Source: Ailurus styani (Eukaryota; Chordata; Mammalia; Carnivora; Ailuridae). Taken from it: a DNA stretch of 64,000 nt. The notes beneath the pieces were generated by a model that was not told the DNA's origin, did not search any database, and saw only the letters and a program-made list of their open reading frames with translations. Where the stretch lies: NCBI GenBank assembly GCA_002007465.1, contig LNAC01000349.1, positions 866,726 through 930,725 on the forward strand. Reading direction: 5' to 3'. The first letter of the stretch is position 1. Each line of letters begins with the position of its first letter. The position numbers and the translations under genes are program-made. This document shows positions 23,521 to 35,477 of the stretch, piece by piece.

Positions 23521-24732
23521 TGATTTACAAAATCCCAAAATCCTTGATACCATTGCTCTATTCAGCATCTGGTTCACACCAAAGTGCTAGGGCCTTCCTG
23601 TTGCCCTTCCAAAGGGCATTCGTATCCATTCAAAGAAACTGCAATGAGAACCTCAAAGAATTTCTAGAGAGATGCAGGGAAAATATATTTAGGCAGAGGG
23701 GTCTTTCCATATTCACTCAACATCTCGCACTTGCTCTAGATAAAGGTAGTAGAGTTGTATTTAGTTTTAACTTCTGGCACTTAGCTTTTACCATGACTTT
23801 TAAGGGACTGTTCCTTTTAGTAAAACAAAGAACTTATTTGGAATGAGTCAGGTTTTCTTGGTCTTTCAGTTTGCAGATCAGCAGAACAGCTAAATGAAGG
23901 TGCCATACTTTTCCTTAAAAGGTGAAAATTAGGTCCTGTGGGTAAGAGATACATAGCACTCCTTACTTCAGTAGTGGCATAGTATGGTCTTACCATGGTA
24001 CCATCTTAAATTAGGCCTCACTGATTAATACTTATTGAACACTCCAGGATGTTTGGTGCTAATCAACATACCCTGAAGTCACAGGATCACTTCCTTCTGG
24101 TGACCAGTGGTGCAGCAAAGTATAACTTGAATCACCTACCCACGTCTGTACAAGTACTACACAGGCATATTCCTCCCTTTTGGATGCTAGGATAAAATTT
24201 CACTTAACATACTTGCTTAGATTTGAGAAATCGGGGAAAGGCAGATTTTTTAAAATTGGAAATGAGTATCTAGGACTACAGGATAGGAAGGCGTGGCAGC
24301 TTTCATGTGCATTATGGTCTACTATCTTAAAAGCACTTTCACAGATGACTTCTGTGGATCTTCCCCAAGCCCCTGTGACTCCACGAGGTGCACTGGAGAG
24401 ATACCGTTCTTCTCTGTTTCCAGAGAAGGTATTTAAGAGTCTGGCCCAAGGCGCCTACTACAAGGCCACACTGCTGGTGGGCGGGGCAGGGGGGCGGAGT
24501 TCTGTTTTCTTTCTCCCTCTGACCTGCTGACTCCTTCCTACTTTCAGTCTCCACACCCATAAAGGAANCAGACCCCCCCCCCCCCGCCCCCTAGTCAGGA
24601 GACAAAGGGTGGAGGGAAGCCTCTTCTCCTGGTTCTTACCTCTAGGAAAAAATGACCAGGCTAGAGGGCAGGCTGTTTGCCAATTAGGGAAAAAATGGTG
24701 GGGAGAGGAATTAGAAATGAAATAGAAGCTAG
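23521..24732. other. Unassigned intronic DNA with single N and poly-C
   Basis: One unknown base at 24568, and a C-run at about 24573-24591 broken once by G. Unlike the other single Ns, this one is not flanked by duplicated sequence. No gene recognised. Confidence 0.5.
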
Positions 24733-24900
24733 CAGTGATTCTCAAACTTTGCTGCATATTAGAATCATCTGGGAAGTTTTCAAAACTCTCAATACCCAGC
24801 ACTCACCCCATGCTGATGAAATCAGATTCTCTGAAGGTGGACTAGGCATTGGTATTTTTTAAAAGCTCCCCGGGGTTTCACAGTGTGAAGCCACATTGGA
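24733..24900 (+). mobile_element. MER5A-like hAT MITE
   Basis: 'cagtgattctcaaactttgc', 'attagaatcatctgggaag' and 'gcattggtattttttaaaag' with 'ctccccgggg' follow the MER5A order. A second related fragment may follow at 24905-25000. Confidence 0.8.
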
Positions 24901-25101
24901 AGATGAGTGGCCTAGAGCTCCTTAAACTTTGGTGGGACTGTGGATCACCTGTAGATCTTGTTAAGATGTGAGTTCTGATTCAGTAGGTTGAAAGGGAGAC
25001 ATGCTAGTGTTTGAATTCGGACAAATGGTTGCTGGTCAGGAAGAGCCCCATGAAGGAGGACATGTTTGGGCATGGCTTGGAAGGTGGCCTAAGATCTAAT
25101 A

Positions 25102-25311
25102 CGGGGTGCCTGGGTGGCTCAGTCCGTCCAGTGTCTGACTGGATTTCGGCTCAGGTCATGATCTCAGGATCCCAGCATGGAGCCCCGGGTTGGACTCTGC
25201 CCTCAGCACTGAAGTCTGCTTGAGATTTTCTCTCTCCCTTTCTCTCTGCCCCTCCCCCTGCTTGTGAGTGTTTGCAATAAATAAATAAATAAAATATTTA
25301 ATAAAAAATGA
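25102..25311 (+). mobile_element. CAN-SINE, sense
   Basis: Complete copy with 'ggggtgcctgggtggctcag', CT tract and AAATAAATAAATAAAATA tail. Target duplications 'aagatctaat' at 25091-25100 and 25312-25321. Confidence 0.94.
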
Positions 25312-25579
25312 AAGATCTAATGCAGAAGTATGGGTAGAGCATTCTGGCCTTGTGGCCAGTCCTAGGCCTACAGGTGGGAATATGCAAGGTGTATTCTGGG
25401 GGACAATGGCTGGCCCAGCATAACTAAAGAGAAAATTTTCAATGATCTGATCTATGATCTTTAGCACGTGGAAGTTGACTGCCTCCTGTTTTGAGTACAT
25501 GTATGTTCTTTTCCCTCAAGATCCTGTGTGCACAGACCTGTGTTTTATTTCTTTTTGTCGTACGCGATGCAAAACACTC

Positions 25580-26030
25580 AGCTGATTTTGCACCTTTGAC
25601 AGAGGTTTTGCCTTTGCACTTGATACCCCCTCTGCCTGGAATGTTCTTCTGATAGATCTTATTTTGCTCACTCACTTCCTTTGAGACTTTAAATTTAACT
25701 GATACCTTCTTAGTGGGGCTGCTGTCATTTAAATAAAATGTAAAGGGACTTGACCAGGCTGTTTAAATGGAAACATCCTCTTTCTTTCCCCCACCCTCCC
25801 ACACACTTCTCCCTGCTTTCTTCTTCTCTTTAGTAAGGGTGACCATCTAGGATATATTTTGTTTATCTTGTATATATTTACTTTCTTATCTTGCTTACTG
25901 TCTCCTCCATTAAAAGGCAGCTCCATGGGGGCAGAGAATTTTGTTTGTGTTACTCACTGCTGTTTCCCCAGTGCTTAGAACAATATTGGACACTCCACAA
26001 ATGTTTACTGAATGAATGAATTAATGAACT
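25580..26030 (+). mobile_element. L2 LINE 3' end, sense
   Basis: 'ccctctgcctggaatgttct' and 'ctccatgggggcagagaatt', ending 'aaatgtttactgaatgaatg', are the canonical L2 tail in order. Confidence 0.85.
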
Positions 26031-26479
26031 GAATTGAATGCATGCACAATACTACTGCCAGTGCAAGTAAATTCATCATTCAGGGGTATGAGAAACCAAA
26101 GGAATTCCTCTTGCTACTGTTCCATTTGGAAAAGGAAATGATGACAGTATTTGGTCATTAGGTAGGAAAATTTGGAATAATGTGTTCATAAAAATAAATT
26201 TTCCTCCCTGATGGATAAGAGATTTGCTTAAATATCCCATATTAGAAATCTAAGACAGATGTTTGGCTGATCAGAAAGATCAAGTGTCTAAAAATTTCCT
26301 CAAGGAAATCACATAAAACCATCAATGATTAACTTAATATTGAAATATTTTAAGATATCATTGATTCTAGTGAGAGGGAAAAGTAAAGTTTACCAAGCAT
26401 AACAGATTAAATGCAAATGAGATATTAGGAGGAAGAAATACAGAATCTGAGAGGACATTTATGATGGAGAATTTATTGA
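26031..26479. other. AT-rich unassigned intronic DNA
   Basis: No repeat or gene seen. Confidence 0.45.
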
Positions 26480-27080
26480 TGAATTGTGGGATTTGGGGTC
26501 AGAGGGACTTTAAAGGTCACGGAGTCCTAATGCTTGACTGTCCTCTATCTCCCGGTGACAGGAAACCCACTACCTCACAGAGCAGACTTCCATCTGTGAA
26601 CAGTTTCCACATACTGGAAAGCTTCTCTTTTTGTTGACAGTTAGCAACATCCTTATGCTAGTTTTATAAGTGAATAGAGCTATTCATTATCACATTGGAG
26701 AACTGCATTCTTCCTCCAGACAGCATTTCAAACTTTGGAGATACCCCCTGTGTCTCTTCTCCTCGCCACACACCCCCACTCCTACATGGCACCAGAAACT
26801 CCGACTCTTCTCCAAGCCAAATAACCCCAGTTTCTCAGTTTTTCTACAGAGGACATTATTTGGGTGCCCTTGCTTTCAAGGTCAGACTCTTCTGAATGTG
26901 GGTCAGTCTGCCTGTGCCCCTTTTAAACTGTTTTCCAAGGAGGAACATATTGTTCCAAGTGTCGACTGAGGATTGTAGAGTGGTGTTCTCCTTCCTCTTT
27001 CTAGACACCATACTTCTGGTAATGCAGCCTGCGGCGGTTCAATGTCCTTGTCAGCCACATCATACTTTGGCCGTAGTGGG
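26480..27080 (+). mobile_element. L3/CR1-type LINE fragment, sense
   Basis: 'gtgacaggaaacccactacc' then 'tcacagagcag', with 'tcttctccaagccaaataac' and 'cctctttctagacacc' downstream, follow the order of old L3/CR1 elements. The 99-codon frame at 26670 is a relic inside it. Confidence 0.6.
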
Positions 27081-27254
27081 CTTCCTGCCAGGTATAATCA
27101 GCAGGACAATGACTTGTGCCCTTGGAGAGGAAAATGATACTCAAAATTGAATGCACATTATATGGCAACTAAGAAATTATAAAATACTTAAAAATTGAAT
27201 GCAACGTTTGCTTACTACTTTCTCATCTATATTTATAATTATAAAGATACAAGC

Positions 27255-27432
27255 GTTAGGGTCAGACAATCCTAGATTTGAAAGCCACTTCTGCCCTTTC
27301 TAGTTGGGCAGTCTTAACCTCTGAACCTCTATGCTCTCATTTATTCAAGGGAATACTAATACCTACTTTCCAAGATTGTTGGGGAGAAGAAACAAAATCA
27401 TATAAGTAGATGTCTGGCATATCATAGATGCT
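27255..27432 (+). mobile_element. MIR SINE, sense
   Basis: 'agggtcagacaatcctagat', 'gttgggcagtcttaacctct' and 'gtctggcatatcatagatgc' follow MIR order. Its 3' end was hit by the next SINE. Confidence 0.75.
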
Positions 27433-27545
27433 ATTTTTTAAAAGCCATTCTCCACACTCAGGCTTGAACTCACGACCCTGACATCAAGACAGGAGCTGAG
27501 ATCAAGAGGTAGGCACTTAACCAACTGAGCCACCCAGGGGCCCCT
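27433..27545 (-). mobile_element. CAN-SINE, short subtype, antisense
   Basis: Reverse short-type copy ending 'aaccaactgagccacccagg'. Near-perfect 10-bp target duplications catagatgct (27423-27432) and cacagatgct (27546-27555) show insertion into the tail of a MIR. Confidence 0.88.
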
Positions 27546-27555
27546 CACAGATGCT

Positions 27556-30454
27556 TTAAATGGTAGCTACTAGAAAAAGACTAGTTATCATTATTCCAAG
27601 AAATAACTAGTGGATACTTAAAGCACCCATGATGGGACTTGATGACATGATCGTGTAGCCACCTCACATACCTTGGAAGGAACCTAGAAACCCTGTGGCA
27701 AGGAAGTCTGTCTGAGGATCTAAGTGAGTCCAGCATGCAGAGTTGACCCTGAGCTAGAGACCATGATGGATCCTGAGATTCCACTGCCTTTTAGGTCATG
27801 GTGGCATATGGTCACCAAGCTCATCTCTCTCTACTGCTCGTCTCCATCACACATCAACACTGCCTGCGTCAAGTCCCCTGGCACCACCTGATGAGCCATT
27901 GCAGGGCCACACGCACGCACGTACAACGTGCCACGTCCACACCCTGTGCTCCAGGTCCTCCTGTGCAAAACCCTCTTGGCCTGTGGGAGGGGGAGCAGCT
28001 GACAGGAAACATTCGAGCGGTGTTGAAGGCTGCTAGAAAACCTGGAGAGCTTATTACAGAGGATCCGCCTGGGCCTGCGTCCTTGGTTTGTGGGCCTGCA
28101 GTTCTGGGCCCTCTTTCCAGTTCTTTTCCCTCCTTCCTTGCCAGGCCCAGAACCCAGCTGCCCACACCCTCCTGCTAGAGAGTCTCCAGGGACAAACAAA
28201 GGCCCCTCACAGGGCCTTCCCACCCCCTGCAGCGTCTCCAAGGTTACAACGGGGAACTTGGAAACAGGACTTGGCCCTCAGACAGAGGATGCCCTGCGTG
28301 CCCGCTCACAGAGCTCGCGCTCATTCCACGGTGGCCAGTGAAAGGACGGACTGTTCTGTGACTGAACCATGAGTGCATGGAGAGACCGCATCCGCAGTGT
28401 CCCCACCGCAGGGTTAGCCAGCCTCATTGTGTGGGTCTTCCCTGGTGCTGAGAAGCGGGTAAATGAAGACCCTGTCTGGGTAAACAAACAGAGACACTGA
28501 GGAAGTCACATGGAAGGAGAATGAGGCTGTGTCTTAAGTGAAGCAGCTCTTCCCCTGGTATCCCGACTCAGCCAGCTGCTTCATAAAACCTACCGGTGTG
28601 GTAGATATTTCCATTGAATTGACTGCTTGTTTGAACTGATCTAATCTCCCCAGTTAATGCTGTGGTCCAAGCCTTCAGGAAGGGAACAAACCAGGCTGAA
28701 AAAGGCAAGAGCTTCACACTGGGGAAATGCAGGAGACGGGGTTTCAGTATCTTCCCATTTGACTCTTCATGGACTTGCCGGATCCCCACAGCAATGATGG
28801 AGAGCCTAGGGCTTGCACAAGAGAGGGAGCCTGGCGTGGCTAGCTCTTTCTTCGCTTTGCAAGCAGGCTGGAGCCAGCAGCTGGTTCATAGGAACGACCG
28901 GCCATCCCGCATTCCACGCCAGAGGCATGACTGCTCTGTGACCCAGTGTGAGGGCCCCATGGTTTTTGTTACAGTGGCCCCCAAAATTGGGACACGATGT
29001 GCCTTCCTTTGCTGGGATAGAAATCAGGGCTTCCGGCCCCCAGCGGCTTTGCCCATTTTTTAGAATTGTTTTGTGATTGACAGTGCAGGTTATTTTCTTT
29101 CTACCATCACATAGTAAACTCCCGTTTTAGAATCAAGAAGCCTAAGCTCTAGGCACACCTTTCTCACAACCCTAAAGCAGGTCACCTCTCTTCTTGGAAT
29201 GCCGGCTTCTTCATCTGTCCAGTGAGGAAGGTGGAGGTGGGCTGGAAGATAGGGCATGCCACAGTTCTGTGGGGAGAGGCTTCGCCTTCTTTATCTCTTT
29301 ATCCTTCACCCCACAGCACTTAGGAGAAGCCATTACTAAATGGGCTTTGAAATGCTTTTAAATAGGCTGTGGTGTATACATGCCAGGCTTAGAAACAGAC
29401 CTATGCTCTATATGTGCAATATATTTATAAAGTGTGTGCCTTTGAAAGCTGCAGGCGTAATCTTCGCTGTCAAACTCTGTCCTCAGCAGGGCGCTTGAAA
29501 GCCGCGCTGCTTATCAATAGCTCCTTCAGATCTGCCACACTGCACATTCCTCAGGAGATGGCAGGGCTGCTGGTGGGAGTGAGGTTGTTTATAATTTTTC
29601 AGATTAAAATGTCATTGGGCGCTCCTCTGAAACTGCTGACATGTTTCAAACGTCCACTTCTAATGGTCTTGCCCTTGGTCTAATGAGTTCAAGGGGGGCT
29701 TGGCCAGGACCTTAGAGTCCCCCGAACTCTGTTAGCCCCAGGGTCCTCATGCTGAATAATTGAACGTTGTTTGAGCACTGAATCACATTTCTGTGCCATT
29801 CTGCGCTTGAGACGAGATAGATAATGCAATATCTATGGCTTTCTTTAGAGGAAAAAGAGGATCAAAATCAGCCCTTTAATTGCTTCTTTCTACTTGTGTG
29901 TGTGGTATTTCTATGCAAATTCATTCTGAACTTTAGAACGATTTGAGAGAAAAGAAAACAATGGAAGGGGTTAAGGAAAGCGGTATTAACCTTTTTAGAC
30001 TTTCCATTAAAAAATACTTCAACTTTTGGACAAAGCACTAATCCATAGGAGTCTTCGATTCCAGGTTGGATTATGAGGGTGGGGGGAGGAGTCAGGGAAG
30101 GTACGTGTATAGTACGTGGGAACTTTAGTAACTAATCATCGATTCTAGACTGGAATGAAAGTCATCAAAGAGCGTTCTGAATCTAATAATAAAACATAGT
30201 CACTATTTCCTCTGGCTCTTCATATGTCTCAGGAGAATCACCTTGAGGATGCACTTTGAAGAACTTGAGATTTATAAAATTTGATTTAATAATATAAACT
30301 ATGGAACAGAAAATGATAACAGAATTTTACAAGTGGAGCTATGTTAAAACAGGGCTTCTGTTGACTCAGAACAGACTTCACAGGGCAGCTACTCTCAGTC
30401 CAACCCAGGGAGGAATCCTGGACCTGGGGAGTCGACTGCCGTGACATTCCCTAA
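27556..30454. other. Repeat-poor intronic DNA
   Basis: About 2.9 kb with almost no recognisable repeats, unusual for this window. Several 70-136 codon frames overlap on both strands at 27800-28370, but none has a domain or a splice context. 29400-30000 is the kind of complex unique sequence in which conserved enhancers are found, although conservation cannot be judged from one genome. Confidence 0.45.
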
Positions 30455-30830
30455 GGTGAAAATCTCTGCTGGGTGGGGTCTTTTCTGCTATTGAGCCAAC
30501 TAGTGCTTCTGTCATTTCTATCTCTGAGTCCTGGTTTGCTTTCTAGAGACACAAAGAATATGTCTTCACCTGGGTCCTCATGAGACCCTTCAACTATTTG
30601 AGAACAGTTCTCGTTTTGCACTAACACTTCTCTTTTCCAGGTTAAACGTCTGGGCTTCTCCAACCATTCTCCACATGAGGTAGTATTCAGGCCCTCTGGC
30701 CTCCTCTTCACCCTTCTGGAGTCCCTATATTTTAAGATGAATCTCCACAGGCTGCCCCCGGAGCTCCGGATGTGGTCTAACCAGAGTAGAAGGCACAGGG
30801 ATCAAACACTCGCCCGAGTGCCAGACCCTC
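30455..30830 (+). mobile_element. L3/CR1-type LINE 3' fragment, sense
   Basis: 'gacccttcaactatttgaga', 'cacttctcttttccaggtta', 'gcctcctcttcacccttctg' and 'tccggatgtggtctaaccag' are in L3/CR1 order. Same orientation as the copy at 26.5 kb. Confidence 0.7.
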
Positions 30831-31520
30831 CGCTCCCATGCACAAGGCCTGGGCTGGGTTAGCTTTCTTGGCAGCCTTGCCTCCCTGCTCACTGCCATCG
30901 ACTAGTCACAGCTACTGCCACTGTCTTGGTCCCTGACTTCTCAGCAGTGCAAGGCAGAGGTCAGGATGCTTTCATAGTGACAGTATGGGGTGTGATTTAA
31001 TTCTGTCTTCCCAGCAACTGCCATCTTCATTCTCCAGGTGAGAGCACCTCGGCTCAGATAGAATGAATAATGCCTCACAGAGAATCAGGAAGGGCTGGTC
31101 TGGAAAGGGGTCTGGGTTTGTCAGATTCCAGAGCCCACTCTTTTTTCTGTAACACTATGCTGCCTTGATCAAAAGTGCGGTTTGTTCCATCTGTTGGGAA
31201 TACTGGTTGAAAACAGCCCAACTCAGCATTCTGGTTTAGGAGTGTTCATTAGAAAGCAAAGATTGTCCTTCCTTCTGCACAAGGGGACACTGAATTTCCA
31301 TTAATATTAATATTCCAATGTGGGCCTATCATGCCTGTGTCTGTCCCAAACTTTTGGGAGGATATTTATATTATCTGTTGTATGTTTCCAGAGGGAGGTG
31401 AGGTTAGCAACTCCCACAAACATATTCAAGGAGCGTATAAAAGGAGCATTTCTGTAGTGTTTGAAGTTGTTGTGATTCTAATATACTAGAATGTGTTTAC
31501 TACATTCACCCCAGCTATAT
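30831..31520. other. Unassigned intronic DNA
   Basis: No gene or repeat confidently recognised; 31020-31170 has weak MIR-like phrases. Confidence 0.4.
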
Positions 31521-31720
31521 TTTTTTAAAGATTTTATTTATTTATTTGACAGAGAGAGAGAGAGAGATCACAAGTAGGCTGAGAGGCAGGCAGAGAGAGA
31601 GAAGGAAGCAGGCTCCCTGCTGAGCAGGGAGCCCGATGTGGGGCTCCATCCCAGGACCCTGAGATCATGACCTGAGCCAAAGGCAGAGGCTTTAACCCAC
31701 TGAGCCACCCAGGCACCCCT
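31521..31720 (-). mobile_element. CAN-SINE, mustelid-type, antisense
   Basis: Begins T(n)AAAGATTTTATTTATTTATTT, then a GA tract, 'cacaagtaggctgagaggca', the body, and ends 'actgagccacccaggcaccc'. Little diverged from its neighbours, so young. Confidence 0.95.
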
Positions 31721-32569
31721 TATGAATTTTTTTTTTTGACAGTCAGTTTGTGAGATGGACTCAGGTAAAATTGTAATACGCTGCCAGTTCTGTTTCTTCA
31801 ATGTGGAAAAGTGATGCAGGCAGGTGGAGGGAACATTTGCTGCGGGAGGTGGGAGTGGCCCCGCCCACACTGTGTTTGGTCCCTGTTATCACCAGCAGCC
31901 TTCTCAGAGTCACTGATTAACCCTGGCACTCGTGTGGCATCGCGGAGGGTGCCACCCACATGCACCCTGGACCCTGCCTCAGCCCCTTTAAAGATGAGGA
32001 AGGATAGAGCCAGGTACTGAGGGGAACTGACGCGCAGTACCCCTTCCCACACACAGGGAGTCGCATTGCCCTTCTGGCACTTTCTGAGCTCCCTTACTGG
32101 TTTCCCTTGTCTCCTGGCTCATCCTTACCTCCTATGTGGCTTGCCATATTGGCCCCCTCCCCAGATCCCGCCCTGCCCTTGTGGCCTGATTCCTTGGCAG
32201 GGCTCCTGGCTGACCAAATACTTACATGACTGTTGACTCCTTTGGCTGGACTCCCCTATAAGCTCTCCTCCTGGTTTTAGATCCTTAGTGGAACTCAGCT
32301 TCTGGAGACATCCAAACGGTAGCTCTCAGCTCCCTGGTGGTGCACTCTACACAAAGGCCAGATTTTCCTGTGATCAGGGAGCTGCCAGCCAGCCATCAGC
32401 AGGGAGGGTGATTTATCAGTTCTCGTCCATACTGGGGTACCAGAAGAGTGGAAGGGATGCTAGTAATTATTTCACTCGCACGGGAGGATAAACAAGGACC
32501 ATCCCGGCCAATGGGGATATATTCTGGAGTATAATCAGCCAGACTCCCCTGTTAAAACAGCACTGCCCA
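31721..32569. other. Unassigned intronic DNA
   Basis: No gene or repeat confidently recognised. Confidence 0.45.
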
Positions 32570-32775
32570 GGTACTGCTGATGGACTTTGCACCAAGCATC
32601 GCCCTGCCCTGGGTGCTTTACATGCATGCCTCATTCATTTAATTCTTACAGTATTCCTCTATGTATAACGTTGCCCCTCTTCTATGGAGGAGGAGACTGA
32701 AGTTCAAAAAGGTTGAATCATCTGCTTGAGATCACATCTAGTAAGTGGTAGACCCAAGTCTGACCCCAAAGCCTT
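32570..32775 (-). mobile_element. MIR SINE, antisense
   Basis: 'gggtgctttacatgcatgcc', 'ggaggaggagactgaagttc' and 'agatcacatctagtaagtgg' are the reversed MIR core. Confidence 0.8.
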
Positions 32776-33064
32776 TGTTTTTCATCCTTTGGGCCATGAT
32801 CAGTGTTATAATGAAATCAATAACCTAAAACATTTGGTGGAGAGATGATAGAGACAGACCCCAAATTAAAAATGAGTTAGGCTCCAGAGAAACACTTGTA
32901 CATTGAACACTTGGAATTCAAAATGCATTTTCCCATGGAAAAAAAAGCCTAAAATGGTGGTTAGGTTCCAAGACCAACCAACAAAAAGTCTATGCAAACT
33001 ATAATTTCACTGTGGCTTACTTCTCTACGTAATACTGAACTGGGATAGGAAGCAGAAACCATAG

Positions 33065-33170
33065 GCTTCTATCATAGTTCTTTCATTTATTGGCTGCGTG
33101 ACTTTAGGTAAGCTGCTTAACCTCTCTGAGCCTCAGTTTTATCATCAAAACTGAGCAAATAGGGACACCT
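33065..33170 (+). mobile_element. MIR SINE, sense
   Basis: 'gctgcgtgactttaggtaag' then 'cctctctgagcctcagtttt'. Interrupted on its right by a CAN-SINE. Confidence 0.78.
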
Positions 33171-33372
33171 GGGTAGCTCAGTCAATAAGCCGACTCTTGA
33201 TTTCAGCTCAGGTTATGACCTCAGTGTCATGAAATGGAGCCCCACATTGGGTTCCACACTCTGTGGGGAATCGGCTTGAGATTCTCTCTCCCTCTGCCCC
33301 TCCTCCCGCTTATGCTGTCTCTCTCTCTCTCTCTCTCTGTGTAAACTAAAGAAATAAATCTTTTTTAAAAAA
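33171..33372 (+). mobile_element. CAN-SINE, sense
   Basis: 'agggacacctgggtagctca' head, body, (CT)n tract and AAATAAATCTTTTTTAAAAAA tail. Confidence 0.92.
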
Positions 33373-34429
33373 TTGAGAAAATATCTAGAAAATGTCCAGT
33401 TCCAAAAAATTATAAGAATCACAGGAGATAATGTGCATGAAACTCCTTTCAAAATAGCACTTTAAGTACTATAGGAAGGGACCACCGCTTATGACATTGC
33501 CAGGAGGCAAGTTAGGTTTCCAAGAGCTCTAAGTAGAGGCAACAACTCCCTCCAGCTAGGTAAGGTAGTGGGAAGAGGGGTGACCAGGCCAGGGCAGGCC
33601 TGGGAATCTCTGGAGAAATGTGTTGTCCTTAGACAGAGTTGGTGGCCCTGTGAGTGAGGAGAAGAGGGATACAGATGTGTGTGGAGGGAGGAGAAAACAT
33701 AGGCTCCTACAGGGATTCAGGGCTCAGTCAGGAGAAGAGAGGTACGTGGCAGCCATGCTGCAGTGGAGATCTGGACTCTGAGGAGCAGGCACTGGGCCCT
33801 GGCTGGAGAGGGAGGTAACCTCAGGGACAGTGTCTCCACAGCTGTGGGAATATGGGCTGTTACTGCTTTGGGGGTTGGAAGGAGCAGCAGACACGTATCT
33901 GTGGATTAGTCACAGTTCATCAGTATAAGGTGCTCCGTGTTGGTCAAGTGTTCAGGGAATCTAGAACCTTGAATTGACTGAGTTAAAAACCATGATCTCT
34001 GAGTAAAAGATCTACAGAAGACTCACTTAACTATGTAAAAGTTTTTATTTCATTTTTAGGGGCTCTCGATTCCCCCCAAAACAGGAGTGTTACCTCAGTA
34101 TTCTTTGTTTAAAATTTAAGTCCCAAGTCATACTTTTTTCTTCACATAAACAATTTATATCAGCCAATCACCAGGTGGGCCCTGGTGGAGCCATACATCA
34201 GAGGTATCAACAAGGCCCAGTGGTGGGAGAGGTCCAGCCTGTGTGCCCAAAATGAGGGTGCACTGCCTGCAGAGAAGTGAATGACAATAAAACCAACTAA
34301 GAGTGGGATTGCTTTTCTTAATCACCATGGGCTGGTACTTCTAACAATGACAGTGATAAAATATCCTTCCCCCAAAAAGTCTTTTGTTGGTCTGTTCTAA
34401 ACAATTGCTATGTTTATTATTGTATTTTA
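33373..34429. other. Unassigned intronic DNA
   Basis: No gene seen. Part of 33540-33900 may be an old dispersed repeat that I cannot assign. Confidence 0.45.
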
Positions 34430-35060
34430 AGAAAAAGTTGTGTTGAGATAGAATTGACCTATCCTACAATTTAACCATTAAAGACAGATGGATGGTCTAT
34501 AGTGTATTCAGAGTTGGACAACCATCATCATAATGAATTTTAGGACATTTTCATCATGCGATAAAGAAACTGTGCCCATTAGCAGTCATTCCCCATTCCC
34601 CCACCTCTCTGCTTACTCCTCCTGTGCTAGGCAACCAATAATTTGCTTTCTATCTTGACAGATTTGCCTATTCTGAACATGTAATATGAGTACAATTATA
34701 CAACACATGGCTTCTTGTGTTTGGCTTCTTGCACTTCACAAAATGTTTTCAAGGTCCATCCATGTCATAGCGTCCATACTTCTTTCCTTTTCATTGCCAA
34801 ATAATATTCCATTGTATGGATACACAAGAGTTCATTTATTTCCTCAACAGCTAATGGACATTTGGGTTCTTTCCTCTTTTTGGCTATTAGGAATAATGCT
34901 ACTATGAACATTCATGTACAAGCTTTTGTGGAAATGTATGATTTTATTTCTTTGGGTATATATACCTAGAAGTGGAATTGCTGGATCCTTTGGTAACTCA
35001 TTTTTAACATTTGGAGGGACTGTGAGTTTTAATAATACATTTAGTGTGTTAGTACATTTT
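34430..35060 (-). mobile_element. L1M 3' region, antisense
   Basis: 'gttgagatagaattgaccta', 'aataatattccattgtatgg', 'gctattaggaataatgctac' and 'tacctagaagtggaattgct' are the reversed 3' region of old L1 elements, in order. Confidence 0.85.
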
Positions 35061-35251
35061 TATGACTTGTCCTTTCATGAACATTGTATTCTACATGGAT
35101 ATTGACTTGGAGAACTCCCAGTTATACAGCCATCTGCCAATCCATGTGGACGTCAGTTTAATGACCATCCATACTGGGCTGAATAGTTTGAGCTCATTTC
35201 AGGTGCAGTTTGTGTCTTCAGCCACCATGGTGCTACATATTCTTGCATTTA

Positions 35252-35465
35252 TTTTTTTTATTTTTTTTTAAAGATTTTTTTTTTATTTCTTTATTTGACA
35301 GAGAGAGACAGAGATCACAAGTAGGCAGAGAGGCAGAGAGAGAGGAGGAAGCAGGCTCCGCGCCGAGCAGAGAGCCCGATATGGGCCTCGATCCCAGGAC
35401 CCTGAGATCATGACCTGAGCCGAAAGCAGAGGCTTTAACCCACTGAGCCACCCAGGAGCCCCACA
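35252..35465 (-). mobile_element. CAN-SINE, mustelid-type, antisense
   Basis: Has 'cacaagtaggcagagaggca' and ends 'actgagccacccaggagccc'. 12-bp target duplications 'ttcttgcattta' at 35240-35251 and 35466-35477. Confidence 0.95.
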
Positions 35466-35477
35466 TTCTTGCATTTA

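Noticed and set aside
24568..24568. Single N as a fourth false-duplication junction
   Set aside because: Flanking sequence is not duplicated. It precedes a C-run and is probably just an uncalled base.
31534..31870. Frames starting 'MPGWLSGLKPLPLAQVMISGSWDGAP' type peptides at several loci
   Set aside because: The same peptide recurs at 35283 and 41678 because it is the translated CAN-SINE body.
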